64,000 nucleotides of DNA from contig OZ345372.1 in NCBI GenBank assembly GCA_977006965.1, positions 2,480,001 through 2,544,000 of the forward strand. Direction: 5' to 3'. The translations under genes and the position numbers were made by a program. The notes under the pieces are model-generated. The model saw only the letters and a program-made list of their open reading frames with translations. It was not told the DNA's origin and did not search any database. The first letter of the stretch is position 1; each line of letters begins with the position of its first letter. This DNA is from Phymatolithon calcareum (Eukaryota > Rhodophyta > Florideophyceae > Hapalidiales). Positions 32,940 through 43,488 of the stretch are shown piece by piece.

Positions 32940-33467
32940 AAGCTAATTGCAAAGCGACTGAGAGATAGTGTTACGATAGGAAGTGCAGATCTAAAAATCC
33001 CTTCTAACTGAAAACCAACTACCTGTCCCGAACCTTTGCAGTTAACTAGGTTTGACTTTACCGATTTTTTCAATAAAAAATAGCAAGTATGAATGAAGAC
33101 AGGTTGGTACTTTCACTTTGGCTATACAGAGTACTGCACATGTGTACAAGCAAAGCGCATATTATGCTTTGCATCGGCATCAAATAAAGAAACAATTTTC
33201 AATGATGTATCGTGACCTGGGTCTGGAAAAGGTATCAAATCGTTTTCGAGATAATTGTCCGTCTTTGTAGGCGATTCTTTTCGAGATCAGAAGTACGAAA
33301 AGTGCTCTACACTCCTCATTTCATCACTTTTCTTCGATTTTTTATTTTCGTACTGCCTACTTTCTTCCCTTTTCTATAACAGTTTTCAAAGTGCGAAGAA
33401 CGGATTAGGAAGTGGTCTTAAACCTCGCGTTTAAAAAGCTGTCCCGATTTTCGAAGGAACCCGCTGC
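32940..33467. other. Intergenic, nothing recognised
   Basis: AT-rich sequence without a credible frame or repeat. Confidence 0.5.
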
Positions 33468-33487
33468 AAAAGACTTTCCTCCACCTG

Positions 33488-33498
33488 TGGTATAGTGG
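33488..33498 (+). promoter_or_regulatory. Pol III A box of SINE
   Basis: TGGTATAGTGG matches the consensus TRGYNNARYGG at every position and lies eight bases inside the SINE 5' end. Confidence 0.85.
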
Positions 33499-33563
33499 TA
33501 AAACTGCCTCCGCGCACCTGTGCGCATGTTTCGGTATGATACAGGAAGGAATGTGAGGTCGCC

Positions 33564-33574
33564 GGTTCGAGTCC
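33564..33574 (+). promoter_or_regulatory. Pol III B box of SINE
   Basis: GGTTCGAGTCC matches the consensus GGTTCGANTCC exactly and is spaced normally from the A box. Confidence 0.9.
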
Positions 33575-34177
33575 TGTCCCAAACAAGAATTGAATTACGT
33601 TCCGCGAAGGGCACACGGATTTCGCCGTGTAGTGGTGTGCCGCAGTACTCGCGGGAAGCAGTTACGCGAGTACCCAGAATGGATCCAGCTCATGAACATC
33701 TTAGAGGCCCCCTAGATGTGAGCTACCTTAGCGTAGCTCGAATATCATGCAATAAACAAACAAACAAACAAAAGACTTTCCAGAAAATGTTTCCACGGCG
33801 CGAAGTAAATTTTTTTTCGGGCTTAGCCAATTATGTACTACAATAACAGAAAGTGTCCAATGAGCTTCTCGGATTCCGAAGCCCATAAAAAATAAAAGTA
33901 AAAATCTGAGATGGGGGTGGAGGTACTTAAGGAGGAATGACTCTCAAGGAAGCTTACAGAGAATCTGAGGTGATTACAAGTACTGTAATGCTATGTTATG
34001 TAAGCAGAAATTAATATCATACACTTCCCACTGCTCGCCGCTCGACGGTGACCGTCTTCGCCGCAGCCCATTCCGTGAACCCTCGTCTCCGCTGAACAAA
34101 CGTATCGTGCGCCTCTGCAACCCTCCTAAAGTTCTCCTCTTGTTCATTTTGGAAATCTGCGCGTGAATTGCATCAAG

Positions 34178-35095
34178 ATGGCTGCCAAAACTGTAAATTT
34201 GGAATGTCGAATGTACGAGAATGAGTTTCCCGAACCAGACGATGTCGTTATGGTTCTCGTGAAAGAGATCCAGGAGATGGGTGGCTATGTGCATCTCTTA
34301 GAATACAACAACTGCCAGGGCATGATTATGCTTTCTGAGCTTTCCCGGCGACGTATTCGATCTGTCAACAAGTTACTGAAGGTCGGTCGTCAGGAGGTCG
34401 CAGCCGTCGTTCGTGTTGACCAAGAGAAGGGCTACATCGATTTATCGAAGCGTCGCGTCGCACCGGAAGATATAGCGAAAATTGAGGAGAAGTGGAACAA
34501 ATCGCGCACCGTCCACTCCATTGTGCGTCACGTCGCGGAGACCGTCGGTGTGGACATGGTCGAACTGTACAAACGCTGGGGTTGGCCTCTGTATCGCCGA
34601 TATACGCATGCATACGACGGGTTCCGTATTGCCGTCAATGATCCCGATACCGTGTTGGAGGGCCTCGAGATCTCAGAGGAGGAGAGGCGTGAGCTTCTCA
34701 AGAATGTTACGAGAAGACTGACACCGCAAGCAATCAAATTGCGTGCGGACATTGAAGTGACGTGCTTCCAGTACGAGGGTATTGACGCTGTCAAGGCGGC
34801 ACTGGCGGCGGGCGAAGCGTGTGGGACGGAGGAATGTCCAATTAAGATTAAGCTAGTTGCACCTCCGCTTTACGTTGTCACAACGTCGAGTCTGCAGAAA
34901 GACACAGGGATCAAGTCGCTGAATGCCGCGTTGGAGCAGGTTAAGATGGAAATCGCGAAGAGGAAGGGCAAATTCTTAATCAAGGTTGAGCCGCGTACTG
35001 TTTCGGAGAAGGATGATAAGATGCTTTCGTCAATGATGAGCGAATTGGAAAACCAGAATAGGGAAGTTGCTGGAGATGATAGCGAAGAGGACTAG
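34178..35095 (+). CDS. EIF2S1: Translation initiation factor eIF2 subunit alpha
   Basis: 305 residues from ATG at 34178 (context CAAGATGGC); an upstream GTG in frame is not needed. This is the regulatory subunit of the cytosolic eIF2 complex that delivers initiator Met-tRNA to the ribosome. The N-terminal S1/OB domain runs from about residue 16 to 92 (DDVVMVLVKEIQEMGGYVHL, then VVRVDQEKGYIDLSKRRV). The loop MLSELSRRRIRSVNK contains Ser56, equivalent to the Ser51 that eIF2 kinases phosphorylate, with Ser53 as the Ser48 equivalent. A helical domain follows (YKRWGWPLYRRYTHAYDGF), then the alpha/beta domain (ALEQVKMEIAKRKGKFLIKVEPR). The C-terminus is acidic (GDDSEED), as is usual. Length is normal and there is no intron. 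Confidence 0.97.
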   Translation: MAAKTVNLECRMYENEFPEPDDVVMVLVKEIQEMGGYVHLLEYNNCQGMIMLSELSRRRIRSVNKLLKVGRQEVAAVVRVDQEKGYIDLSKRRVAPEDIAKIEEKWNKSRTVHSIVRHVAETVGVDMVELYKRWGWPLYRRYTHAYDGFRIAVNDPDTVLEGLEISEEERRELLKNVTRRLTPQAIKLRADIEVTCFQYEGIDAVKAALAAGEACGTEECPIKIKLVAPPLYVVTTSSLQKDTGIKSLNAALEQVKMEIAKRKGKFLIKVEPRTVSEKDDKMLSSMMSELENQNREVAGDDSEED

Positions 35096-35526
35096 GTTAG
35101 ACAGGCAAACCGTGTGCATAAGGGCGATAAATAATAACTGCAGGGCAGACCAACTCTTTATGGATCGAGGTTGGATTTTATCCTCGCGGTCATGTGTACT
35201 GCGGCTTAACGCTGAAAGAGTGCAAGGACAAGTGGGTGCGTTGGGGATGGATGTGTTGAATGGGAGGCGGACATTTTCTTTGCAGGTTAAAGTATGAGGG
35301 CAGGCAGTTGCTGTGATCTTCTCGCCAACCCGCCGTACTCATGGTCGAATAGTAAGGAACGCAGAACATGTTGATATGCAGGCAGGCAGGCAGGTAGGCA
35401 GGGTCGGAACGATCGATGGTCTTCACGGGTCGTACAGAGACGGCAGGCGTTCTTCTGATTCGTGGTTGGTTCTACGCTCGTTGATAAGATCGATCAATTT
35501 TTTCGCCTTGTGGAAGTACTGCACAT

Positions 35527-36129
35527 TTATTCTAACAAATGTACATACTGTCTCCCACCGATAAACATATCTGCACATCTGCCTCGAAGCGCAACGCACA
35601 CCTCTGCGACTATCGCCGAATCATGCGGTAAGTAAGTCATCGTTGTCCAGCGTAAACTCCACAATTGTGCGGGACATTGTGCTACGTCTCCATCGATCAA
35701 ATCCTGTTCAAGGCTCTGCTCGAACGTTTCAACCTGCAAGAACAAGTCTAGCAGAGTTGGCGCAACGATGTTCAGAGCTCCATGAATATGACTTAAGCAC
35801 ATTGTCAACTTTGTTAGTCCCGTGCAATGTTGCGCAATTGCGGCAACAATACTTGCACTAAAAAACCGCCCATTGATGTTTAGTTCGCGGAGTTGTTCTC
35901 TGCATGTCTCTAGAATCGGCTGAAAATCTGCATCAAGCCATTGTATAGACAGGAGACACGCAGGCAGGCAGGCACTGAAACGTTTGGGGGGATTGGAACA
36001 TGTCGATGATGCGCAACGCTGACCGTAAAGCGGCAAAAGTATTCCCTGCACTCTACTTGCCAGCCAGCTCGACAAGTACGTACGTTGCTGAACAGCCAGT
36101 CTTCTGCCCCTCTCGCCTCCCACTATCAC
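35527..36129 (-). CDS. Possible leucine-rich-repeat protein, incomplete
   Basis: A 200-codon open frame with no ATG near its start (the frame opens with GTG), so either an upstream exon is missing or this is a fragment. Residues about 70-135 look like leucine-rich repeats of the F-box/RNI type (QLRELNINGRFFSASIVAAI, then GLTKLTMCLSHIHGALNIV). The N-terminal part crosses a CAGGCAGG microsatellite (about 35958-35974). It is convergent with eIF2-alpha. The call rests on repeat-like spacing of Leu only. Confidence 0.35.
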   Translation of the reverse strand: MIVGGERGRRLAVQQRTYLSSWLASRVQGILLPLYGQRCASSTCSNPPKRFSACLPACLLSIQWLDADFQPILETCREQLRELNINGRFFSASIVAAIAQHCTGLTKLTMCLSHIHGALNIVAPTLLDLFLQVETFEQSLEQDLIDGDVAQCPAQLWSLRWTTMTYLPHDSAIVAEVCVALRGRCADMFIGGRQYVHLLE

Positions 36130-36224
36130 CGTGAGCGCGCGCTTGTTGAGACTTGCCTCGCATCAAGAAGAAGAACTTCACGCACTGACTGCCAAGTGGG
36201 TATTCATCCACACAAAAAAGGTAG

Positions 36225-36557
36225 CTAATCCGCACTGACGTGATCGATCATTCCATGATGCGCATTCGCGGCACGCTGTGCGGCTGCAACGCGCCGTTGT
36301 TCACGCAGAAAGTGGCATTCACGAAGACAGCGATTAGCCTCCTGATAAGCGTGCGGCGGTGGTACTTCGCTGTCATTCAGGCTGTCGTTCCTTCTCGGAG
36401 AGATAGCTAGCCGTTTCACGCGCGCGGCGACTTCGGCATCAGCGTCCACGACTTCACGTGCACGCTTGCCTGCATGAACTGCGACCGCACGGGGTCGCTT
36501 GGCGACACCGTCGTCACCCGCACCTTCCATTAGCTCCCGACCGCGCTTTACAGCCAT
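36225..36557 (-). CDS. Small basic hypothetical protein
   Basis: 110 residues from ATG at 36557. Basic clusters (VKRGREL, AKRPRAVAV, GKRAREVV, RVKRLAISPRR) look like nuclear localisation signals, and a short helical segment with Cys follows (NRCLRECHFLREQRR). Codon use is GC-rich like the neighbouring genes. It could be a first exon of the leucine-rich frame just downstream on the same strand, but I could not place a convincing splice. No family is recognised. Confidence 0.4.
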   Translation of the reverse strand: MAVKRGRELMEGAGDDGVAKRPRAVAVHAGKRAREVVDADAEVAARVKRLAISPRRNDSLNDSEVPPPHAYQEANRCLRECHFLREQRRVAAAQRAANAHHGMIDHVSAD

Positions 36558-36954
36558 GGGATTCACGCACTCTTCTGCTTCTAGCCGACGCCGAGCGCGA
36601 ACAAGCGTCTTGAAGGCCGCCCGCCTGCCGCGATGGATGCTGGAGGGTGGGTGCGAACAGGTGTACTGTAGAGCGGCAACGGATTCCGTTCAGTAATGGT
36701 GTGGAGCACGCACGCTCTCGGATATCGAACCAGGACCGAGTGTATGGCTCCGTGCTCGTACAAACTGAAATGAAAATAGGCGATTGAAAAATACGCCAAA
36801 ATCACTCTATTTATGAAACGGGTAGTGTAAGCACCTTCATTGCGTTACAGTGCAGTGCATCCTATTTTCGCGATGTTTTCCATGCACACCTTTCTAGTAG
36901 CTTCCCTCGGCCTCCAGAAGTCACATCTGATCTCCCTCTCGTGTCGTAGGCTGC

Positions 36955-38454
36955 ATGCCCCGCGCGCATTCCATGGCGAAGCGTGCCCGCCACGGGCATG
37001 CATTCGTGCCCTGTCTTCGTGTGCAGCCCGCTTTTGACGGATCAACACGAAGCGCGTTGCATTCGCGGAATCGATCGCGATGCGGCCGCAATGCTCCACG
37101 CGCCTGTCAGTCGGCCGAAGACGCACCGACCACACGACGCATGCCGTGGGATTCACGCGGTGCCAGAAGGGACACAATTGCCGATGGGGCGCGCAAAGCG
37201 TCCAGACAGCATGATGACGGCGAGTTCGTTGTGCATGTGCACGGCTCAATTGCCGACTTCTCATCGTCTGAATGGGATCAGCTTGCATGCGGCGGGTCAG
37301 CAAGTCCATTTCTCGCACACGCCTTTCTGCGAACGCTGGAGGAGAGCGGGTGTGCATGCGAAGCTGCGGGGTGGATTCCGCGTCACGTGAGTCTGCGCGA
37401 TGTGGACGAAAGGCTTGTTGCGGCTGCACCTGCGTATCTGAAGACACATTCACTGGGCGAGTTTGTATTCGATCAGCAGTGGGCAGAGGCCAGTTATGGA
37501 GCTGGTATTGCATACTACCCCAAGCTGCTACTTGCTGTACCGTTCACGCCGGCAACTGGTCGTCGCGTACTCACTTCCCGACGGGTTGACGAGGATGGCG
37601 AGCGATTGAAGATGCTTGATGTTTTTGCAAAGGCGTTGATCAGAGTTTGCGAGGCACTAGGGGTTGGGAGCGTGCATGTCAACTTTTGTGAGGACGATGA
37701 GGCAGATGTGTTGGAGAGGGCTGGGTTCATGCGGCGGAAGGGAACGCAGTACCATTTTGCAAACGCGAAGAAGAGTGGAATCGGAGCTATCGGCGAAAAG
37801 TATAGGGATTTCGAAGACTATCTTGCGGAGTTTCGGGCGAAGAAGAGGGGGAATATTCGCCGGGAACGAAAAGCCGTACGCGAAAAAAGTGGATTGAGCA
37901 TTGAGGTTGTGAGCGGGGCAGAGATTGACTTGGCGATGATGGACGATATGTTTGCCATTTATAAGGCCACGATCGATAAGATGTTCTGGGGTAGGCAATA
38001 TCTTAATCGCCAATTCTTCAGAATGCTGGTCGAATGCGAGCAGTTCAGAGAACGACTCTGTCTGGTGTTGGCGCGACGAAAATGCGATGGAAGAGTTATC
38101 GCAGGTACGTTCAACATTGTTGGTGAGAATAACGGCCCGTTTTATGGACGATACTGGGGATGCTTGGAGGAACATCGGTATTTGCACTTTGAGACATGCT
38201 ACTATGCGGCTATAGAACATTGCATTGAAAACGGTCTCACGCGTATGGAGCCAGGTGCCGGTGGTGGAGACTTCAAGTACATGCGTGGATTTGAACCGAG
38301 TGTCACGCTCTCCATGCACTACATAAGGGATCGCAGACTTGCGAACGCCGTGCGACGGTTTTTGGCGATGGAGACGGAACACCTTGACGTGATTGTTGCG
38401 GAGATGATGAACCAGTCAGCTATTCGCGCAAAAGAAAAACGAAAGGAGATCTAG
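36955..38454 (+). CDS. FemAB/GNAT-like DUF482 family protein
   Basis: 499 residues from the first ATG. The first ~95 residues are rich in Arg, Ser and Ala and poor in acids, and could be an organelle-targeting extension. The remainder matches the DUF482 (PF04339) family of acyltransferase-fold proteins, common in proteobacteria and also found in algae and plants. Supporting blocks are SPFLAHAFLRTLEESGC, GEFVFDQQWAEASYGAGIAY, YYPKLLLAVPFTPATGRRVL, KKRGNIRRERKAV, FWGRQYLNRQFF, YGRYWGCLEEHRYLHFETCY and the C-terminal LTRMEPGAGGGDFKYMRGFE. The biochemical substrate is not established for the family, although a relation to FemAB peptidyl transferases is usually noted. Single exon. Confidence 0.85.
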   Translation: MPRAHSMAKRARHGHAFVPCLRVQPAFDGSTRSALHSRNRSRCGRNAPRACQSAEDAPTTRRMPWDSRGARRDTIADGARKASRQHDDGEFVVHVHGSIADFSSSEWDQLACGGSASPFLAHAFLRTLEESGCACEAAGWIPRHVSLRDVDERLVAAAPAYLKTHSLGEFVFDQQWAEASYGAGIAYYPKLLLAVPFTPATGRRVLTSRRVDEDGERLKMLDVFAKALIRVCEALGVGSVHVNFCEDDEADVLERAGFMRRKGTQYHFANAKKSGIGAIGEKYRDFEDYLAEFRAKKRGNIRRERKAVREKSGLSIEVVSGAEIDLAMMDDMFAIYKATIDKMFWGRQYLNRQFFRMLVECEQFRERLCLVLARRKCDGRVIAGTFNIVGENNGPFYGRYWGCLEEHRYLHFETCYYAAIEHCIENGLTRMEPGAGGGDFKYMRGFEPSVTLSMHYIRDRRLANAVRRFLAMETEHLDVIVAEMMNQSAIRAKEKRKEI

Positions 38455-40767
38455 AAAAGTTTTGAAATTTTTGGTGCACGGAACTGCTCGGTGGAGTGTT
38501 TATTTTGCCAGAATTTATTATGGGCTTTCGAAAAACAAGATAAGTTTTCGATCTGGGATGCAGAAGTAATGTAAAACATGAGAAATTTTGAAAAAATGGA
38601 ATATATTCCATAGTACACCCGTCGATCCCATCGACCTCACATCATGGACAGGTTTCAGAGCCAGGTTCTCTTCCTAGTGGGGTTTAGTCAGCAGTTGTCT
38701 AATTGTCGCACACAGTGGACCTGAGCGAAGTTGCACCTTGCTCTAGAACGAGAATATCTCATAGATACAGTATGTGCTTAACTATCCTGATCTTTTTGCT
38801 TTCGCCAAAGCATGCCGACCAGCACATTTGGAGGACGAAAGTTGCTCTAGACGATTGCTTGTTCAACTAGAATCCACGAAATATAGATTTCAACCCGAAC
38901 CTTCATTACGATATTGCCAGCTTCACAGAGAGCAAAGTGGGTCAACAGCAAGCGAAACCTCATGTACGCTAATTCCTTGGCATATCATCGCGGTCTACAC
39001 GGCATGCCGTTTGTACGCACTGTCAAGACTATTCCGCCATCGTGCCCGAATCACATTTCTGTCGAGTATCTTGACCACGACCCACGAAAGAACTCCAGAT
39101 CAAAACCCCGCTCCGAAGCTCGCATGTTGGTCCACATCTCTAGTAGAAGGGCTGGTGAAACAGGCAACAGGAACCGTAGAGCCCCTGTCCCGGAGATTGG
39201 ACCCGAAAGTACAAACTGTACTTCACGTGTCTTGAAGTAATGCAGTCTGATCCTGTCAACCACTGCGTCAAAATCGCCCGGTCTCGTTTTCAAGACCTCC
39301 AAGGGATTCTGACCAATAAAACGTACCTACAGGTCTGCTCCTCTACCTTTTCGCTATTCTCGTTTCAATTCTGCAAGAAGACTGCAAATCGTGAAATATT
39401 GTGCAGTATATATGACCAAGTATTACTGAACGCTGCAAGTGCTCGAATTTTTCCTACTATTTCGAGAAGAAGAATCGCCGACGAGGTGAGGACCTCTATA
39501 TGGACGTGGTATTATTTTGTACCAAATCTGCAAATAACCAACAGGCGCTTTTTAGTGACTTCCGTTGCCGAGAAGTCTCTAAGTAGCATCCCAAATCGCA
39601 CACCATTATTGTGTACTTTGAGCGCTAATCGCAAGGGGTAAGATGCCAAAATCACTGCGCTTTGTGCGGCCATTGGCGACGGCAAACGAGCGCCTGCTGC
39701 CCCCAGTGGAACGGTTCCATGGCTTTAGGCTCATTGTAGAATGCCTCGAGTAACCAGGATAGCCGCTGCATGCAACCCACGTGGTATGCAAATGATTTGT
39801 CCTCTTCGGTGTACTTGCTCAGCAACTTGCAACTACGAAGGCTCTAGCTGCTCCATAGCTCGGGGCGGATCGTAGTGGGAAAAGGCAGACCGTTCATCCA
39901 GGTGTCTGATCAAATCGAGTGTTACCCGTTTCGAAGCGGCATGATTCCAGCTTCAGCGTATACTCATTAGCAGGCTTACTTTGTGATAGTCGTTCTCGAA
40001 GTACTGTAGCCTATTATCAAGGTGGCTGTCTATCCAACTGGAGGTTAAATGGCACCTTGGTTTCCATTAATGTTTCCTATCTTTCATTCAATGAGCTTAC
40101 TCTGTGTGGTTCAGGATTATGTTAATCGCACAGGCTACTCTTTTTTCTTCGTCGCTATGCCACACCGGCTCTAGCATTATATTCTTCATCGTGGATGTAC
40201 ACCATTTCCCCAGGCGTCCGAGCTTTTCTTCCACTTGCGATGGATTTATTGGGAATCTTCCCAGGAAGCTGACAGTCGTTCTCGCAATGGTATGTCCGAG
40301 CCGAAGGCCTCTATTCAACGCTGCAAAGCTAGAGAGCTCAGACTCATCAAGTACAGCGTAGCAGTAATGGCTAATAGACAAGGCACACGCTCATAGAACT
40401 CTAGCCGAACAACGTCCAGTTGAAACATATGTTCAGTTCCGGACAAGGAAATGTCGAAGAATAGGTAGACAAAAGTCGAGAGAGACTGAACACTCCCCAC
40501 CCAACCCATGCCTGGCGGAATGGTGAACAGGTCAATGTTTCCAAGGACACCACTCCCTGTAAAAATGAATCATAAACAGCAGAGAATGTTTGAAACTTGA
40601 CTCTGTATTTTCGAAAAATCTGAAAGAATCAATGGCGCATCTCGTGACCTCCGGAGCTGACTGGTGTGGTGCAATTTTTTACCCAGTTTCCAATTTTCGC
40701 CTCACGGCCCGCTCTTATGCCAGCACAACCCGCCACAGCGACCGTGCACGCGCGAACTAAATCAACC
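38455..40767. other. Intergenic, no gene identified
   Basis: Overlapping plus-strand frames at 38774-39240 (up to 153 codons) start with non-ATG codons and match nothing I recognise. One of them (LAYHRGLHGMPFVRTVK) has the feel of a retroelement remnant. The last ~100 bp include the 5' leader of the phycobilisome linker gene. Confidence 0.4.
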
Positions 40768-42105
40768 ATGGAGGCGTTCATCCCTTGCGGCGCCCCGCTG
40801 AAGTCGTCGCGGCATTTCCTAACCGGCAATACGACCATTTCACAGAAGCGTTCCGGTGTAACTACGAGCAACATCGAGAATGAGACGCATGAAATCCGTG
40901 CGATCAAATCATTGTCCCGACCTCCGACGCCCACAAAGCCCGGAGCTGCAGTTTCAGCTGTACGAAGTGGACTTCCAAAGTTCTACAACAGCGCCACGGC
41001 ACGACATCAGTTCTCCTCGGCGGCAGTTGGGCAGTGTGCTACCCCGTTCGATGCGCGTAAAGGTGAACGCGGTGTCAAACCCATTAACGTGCGCGACAAT
41101 GATCAGGGCGGATTCCGCAACATGGACCTGTACACCGACTCGCTTGTGTGGGCGCGTCCTGACTGGTCTTCCGACGAGGCGCGTGTAGCCGTGAACGTTG
41201 CGTTGCGCAATGTGTTCGGCAACGCAAACCTGTTTGAAAGTGAAATTGCAGAACTCGCATACAACATCAGTTGCGTGACGAAGACTGGCGACATGCGTGA
41301 ATTTGTGCGTGCTCTCGGATTGTCGTACGCGTATCGCAAACGGTTCTTTGAACCTTGTTCGAACATGCGATTTGCAGAGTTGAATTTCAAGCATTTCCTC
41401 GGTCGTGCTCCGCACAATCAAGCTGAGATATCAGCTCAAATCCGCACGCTGACGGAGGAGGGGTACAATGCTGCCATTAATTCGATCATCGACTCTGAGG
41501 AATATGACCGACTGTTCGGTAGCTCGAGACTTCCGATGGTCAACTTCCGTGGCGGACATCCGTATAATAATGATATGAATAAGACGGCGCTGCTGAATGG
41601 ATCGTATATGACGTCAGATCGTGTGACGAAAAAGGCGATGTTGCCAACTGGTGACTCCAGTGGTTTCACCCCGTTTAGTGTTTTGAAGGGATTACCTGAA
41701 GCGTGGCGCGGGGAGAATAAGGCGCGTGAAGCAGCGGGGCCGATGATGGAGTTCCCGGATACGTTGTTTTGGAATTCGCCGCCACCGGGGTTGCAGATGG
41801 CTGAATTGGATTGGAATATGCGGTATGGCAAGTGGACCAAGTTTTGGTATAAGGATTCTCTCCCGTACAAGCAGCTCACGACGCCGTCTTTGACACATTC
41901 TGCTCAGGAGGAGGCTGAGGCTGCTGCCGCGCTCAAGTACGGCTCCCTCATGGGAAGTAAATACGTCGGAAGCAGAAAGCTGTTCGATATGGCTCCCGTC
42001 ATAAGTGTGCAACCGCCGACGGACTTGCAGATGGCAGGCAGTGTTAGTGTAAGGATGGCGACAATAGATCCTCCCATTCCCGAGGAGCTTTTGCAGAAAG
42101 TGTGA
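40768..42105 (+). CDS. Nuclear-encoded phycobilisome linker polypeptide
   Basis: 445 residues from ATG at 40768 (CAACCATGGAG). An in-frame ATG at 40717 would add 17. The N-terminus, MEAFIPCGAPLKSSRHF, has an early Phe and a Ser/Thr-rich composition, as in red algal plastid transit peptides. Residues about 122-262 form a phycobilisome linker domain (PF00427): YTDSLVWARPDW, NVALRNVFGNANLFESE, MREFVRALGLSYAYRKRFF, FAELNFKHFLGRAPHNQAEI, IIDSEEYDRLFGSS, then FRGG. Linkers of this type sit inside phycobiliprotein discs and order the antenna rods on the thylakoid surface. The ~180-residue C-terminal extension has conserved-looking aromatic stretches (MRYGKWTKFWYKDSLPYKQL). Whether it is a rod, rod-core or other linker cannot be told from the sequence. 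Confidence 0.88.
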   Translation: MEAFIPCGAPLKSSRHFLTGNTTISQKRSGVTTSNIENETHEIRAIKSLSRPPTPTKPGAAVSAVRSGLPKFYNSATARHQFSSAAVGQCATPFDARKGERGVKPINVRDNDQGGFRNMDLYTDSLVWARPDWSSDEARVAVNVALRNVFGNANLFESEIAELAYNISCVTKTGDMREFVRALGLSYAYRKRFFEPCSNMRFAELNFKHFLGRAPHNQAEISAQIRTLTEEGYNAAINSIIDSEEYDRLFGSSRLPMVNFRGGHPYNNDMNKTALLNGSYMTSDRVTKKAMLPTGDSSGFTPFSVLKGLPEAWRGENKAREAAGPMMEFPDTLFWNSPPPGLQMAELDWNMRYGKWTKFWYKDSLPYKQLTTPSLTHSAQEEAEAAAALKYGSLMGSKYVGSRKLFDMAPVISVQPPTDLQMAGSVSVRMATIDPPIPEELLQKV

Positions 42106-43067
42106 GGTTTGGTTTGCTGATCGAATGAGTGTTGCGTCGTTGTCTTTCGAGACCTTGCGCGACTTTAAGATTTTTTTCTAACAAAGGGGTGCAGTACGTG
42201 GATTGAGTAAGTCGAAAGGCAAGACTGTTATCTCTTTAAAGTGGTACAGTAGTTCAGAAACATATTGCTATGCCTGTTTGAATCGTTAAAAAGTTGTTTA
42301 TCGCGCTTTCTAGCAGAATGTCAAATGTCTGTATCTTGGGACAAGCGAGTGCTGTGTCCGTACAATGTAGCGACGACGATGCCCAGTCTACCGCGGGATG
42401 TAACATTCCATAACACTGTCTGTCATCTCGTGGAGCTGTGGCGACTTGCGCTGAAGTCGTCTGCACCACTGGCGTCCCCCGAGAATATCGATACCGACCG
42501 ACCGACCGACCGACTAACAACAACTGTCGACGACTGTGGCAGTGGAGCCTCAAGCTGTTGCAATGTGGTCATTTGAGCAGTCCATGATACTGTAGTTCCT
42601 GTGTTCGAACAGGACCGTTTTCCGCAAGTTATGTAAGCTGCCATGGCATTCCTTGGTCAATTGCAGCCTCCTTGATTCTTATTTTTCTACTGTATCATAC
42701 TTCACTGTACCAACCAAGAACACTGCAGTGTTCTTGTCAGTGTGCTCTCATAATATAAGTGCAATTTCAGGAGTCATTCCTGATGAGAATTGAATGCGAC
42801 TGTACTGTGTATCATAAACAGTAGCAGCACCAGTTTGGCACCCCCAAATTATGTATACATAATTACTGTGCAGTGACGTACAGTAACCCAGGCAGGCAGG
42901 TGCTGCACATGCCCAGTGTACTGTAATGTTTAAGAATGCTGCGCAGTTCCATGTCGCAATATGATAAGGATTCTCTGCTTCGGAGACTACTGCACTCTTT
43001 CGGGACGTCCCGCTTCCCAAGCGGATGCCGCACCGCGCGCGGGTGCGTGCATTACTGTACTGTACAG

Positions 43068-43094
43068 GACGGGACGGGACGGGACGGGACGGGA
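43068..43094 (+). repeat. (GGGAC)n pentanucleotide repeat
   Basis: Five consecutive GGGAC-type units. Confidence 0.95.
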
Positions 43095-43351
43095 AGGTGT
43101 TGAGAATTACGTCAAGAGTGTTGACGTAGTTCCAAATATACTGTACCTACTGTATCCGAGTTGGCACCACTACTGTAGACCATTTTTTACAGGCACTGGT
43201 GCAAACGAGCCGCAAGACACTGACTGCATCATCGCTGCAGGGCACTCGGTGCACTACAGTACTAGCCACATCATGCGGATTCTCTGCGGGTAACAGTACA
43301 GTACAGTACAGTACTGTATCATAGTGCTAGCAGTACTGTACTGTACTGTAG

Positions 43352-43372
43352 CAGTCAGTCAGTCAGTCAGTC
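43352..43372 (+). repeat. (CAGT)n tetranucleotide repeat
   Basis: Five consecutive CAGT units directly following a run of TACTGTA motifs. Confidence 0.95.
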
Positions 43373-43439
43373 GACATTCTCTCAAAGCACCATGCATGAT
43401 GCCGCAGTCTTTCATGAATGGCAGAACAGAAAAGCACAC

Positions 43440-43488
43440 GCACAGTTTTCCTGCCTATGATACCTGCAGGTAGGCAGGAAAACTGTGC
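43440..43488. repeat. Hairpin with perfect 18-bp stem
   Basis: GCACAGTTTTCCTGCCTA (43440-43457) is perfectly complementary to 43471-43488 across a 13-base loop. Confidence 0.95.

Larger units (their letters stand above)
33480..33769 (+). mobile_element. tRNA-derived SINE
   Basis: The element is flanked by a perfect 12-bp target-site duplication, AAAAGACTTTCC (33468-33479 and 33770-33781). It begins with a tRNA-like head carrying perfect A and B boxes 65 bp apart and ends with a CAAA-repeat tail (33751-33769). Together these are the full diagnostic set of a tRNA-derived SINE mobilised by a LINE. The tRNA fold itself is degraded, so this is not a functional tRNA gene. The intact duplication indicates a recent insertion. 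Confidence 0.9.

Noticed and set aside
33485-33580. Functional tRNA gene
   Set aside because: The Pol III boxes are perfect, but no acceptor stem or anticodon arm folds properly, and a SINE tail and target duplication are present.
33405-33616. Minus-strand frame reading VWDRTRTGDLTFLP as a protein gene
   Set aside because: It lies across the SINE; this peptide is what the reverse of a tRNA B-box region encodes and is a common false annotation.
38774-39240. 153-codon plus-strand frame as a gene
   Set aside because: It has a non-ATG start, competing frames of similar length and no recognisable motif.
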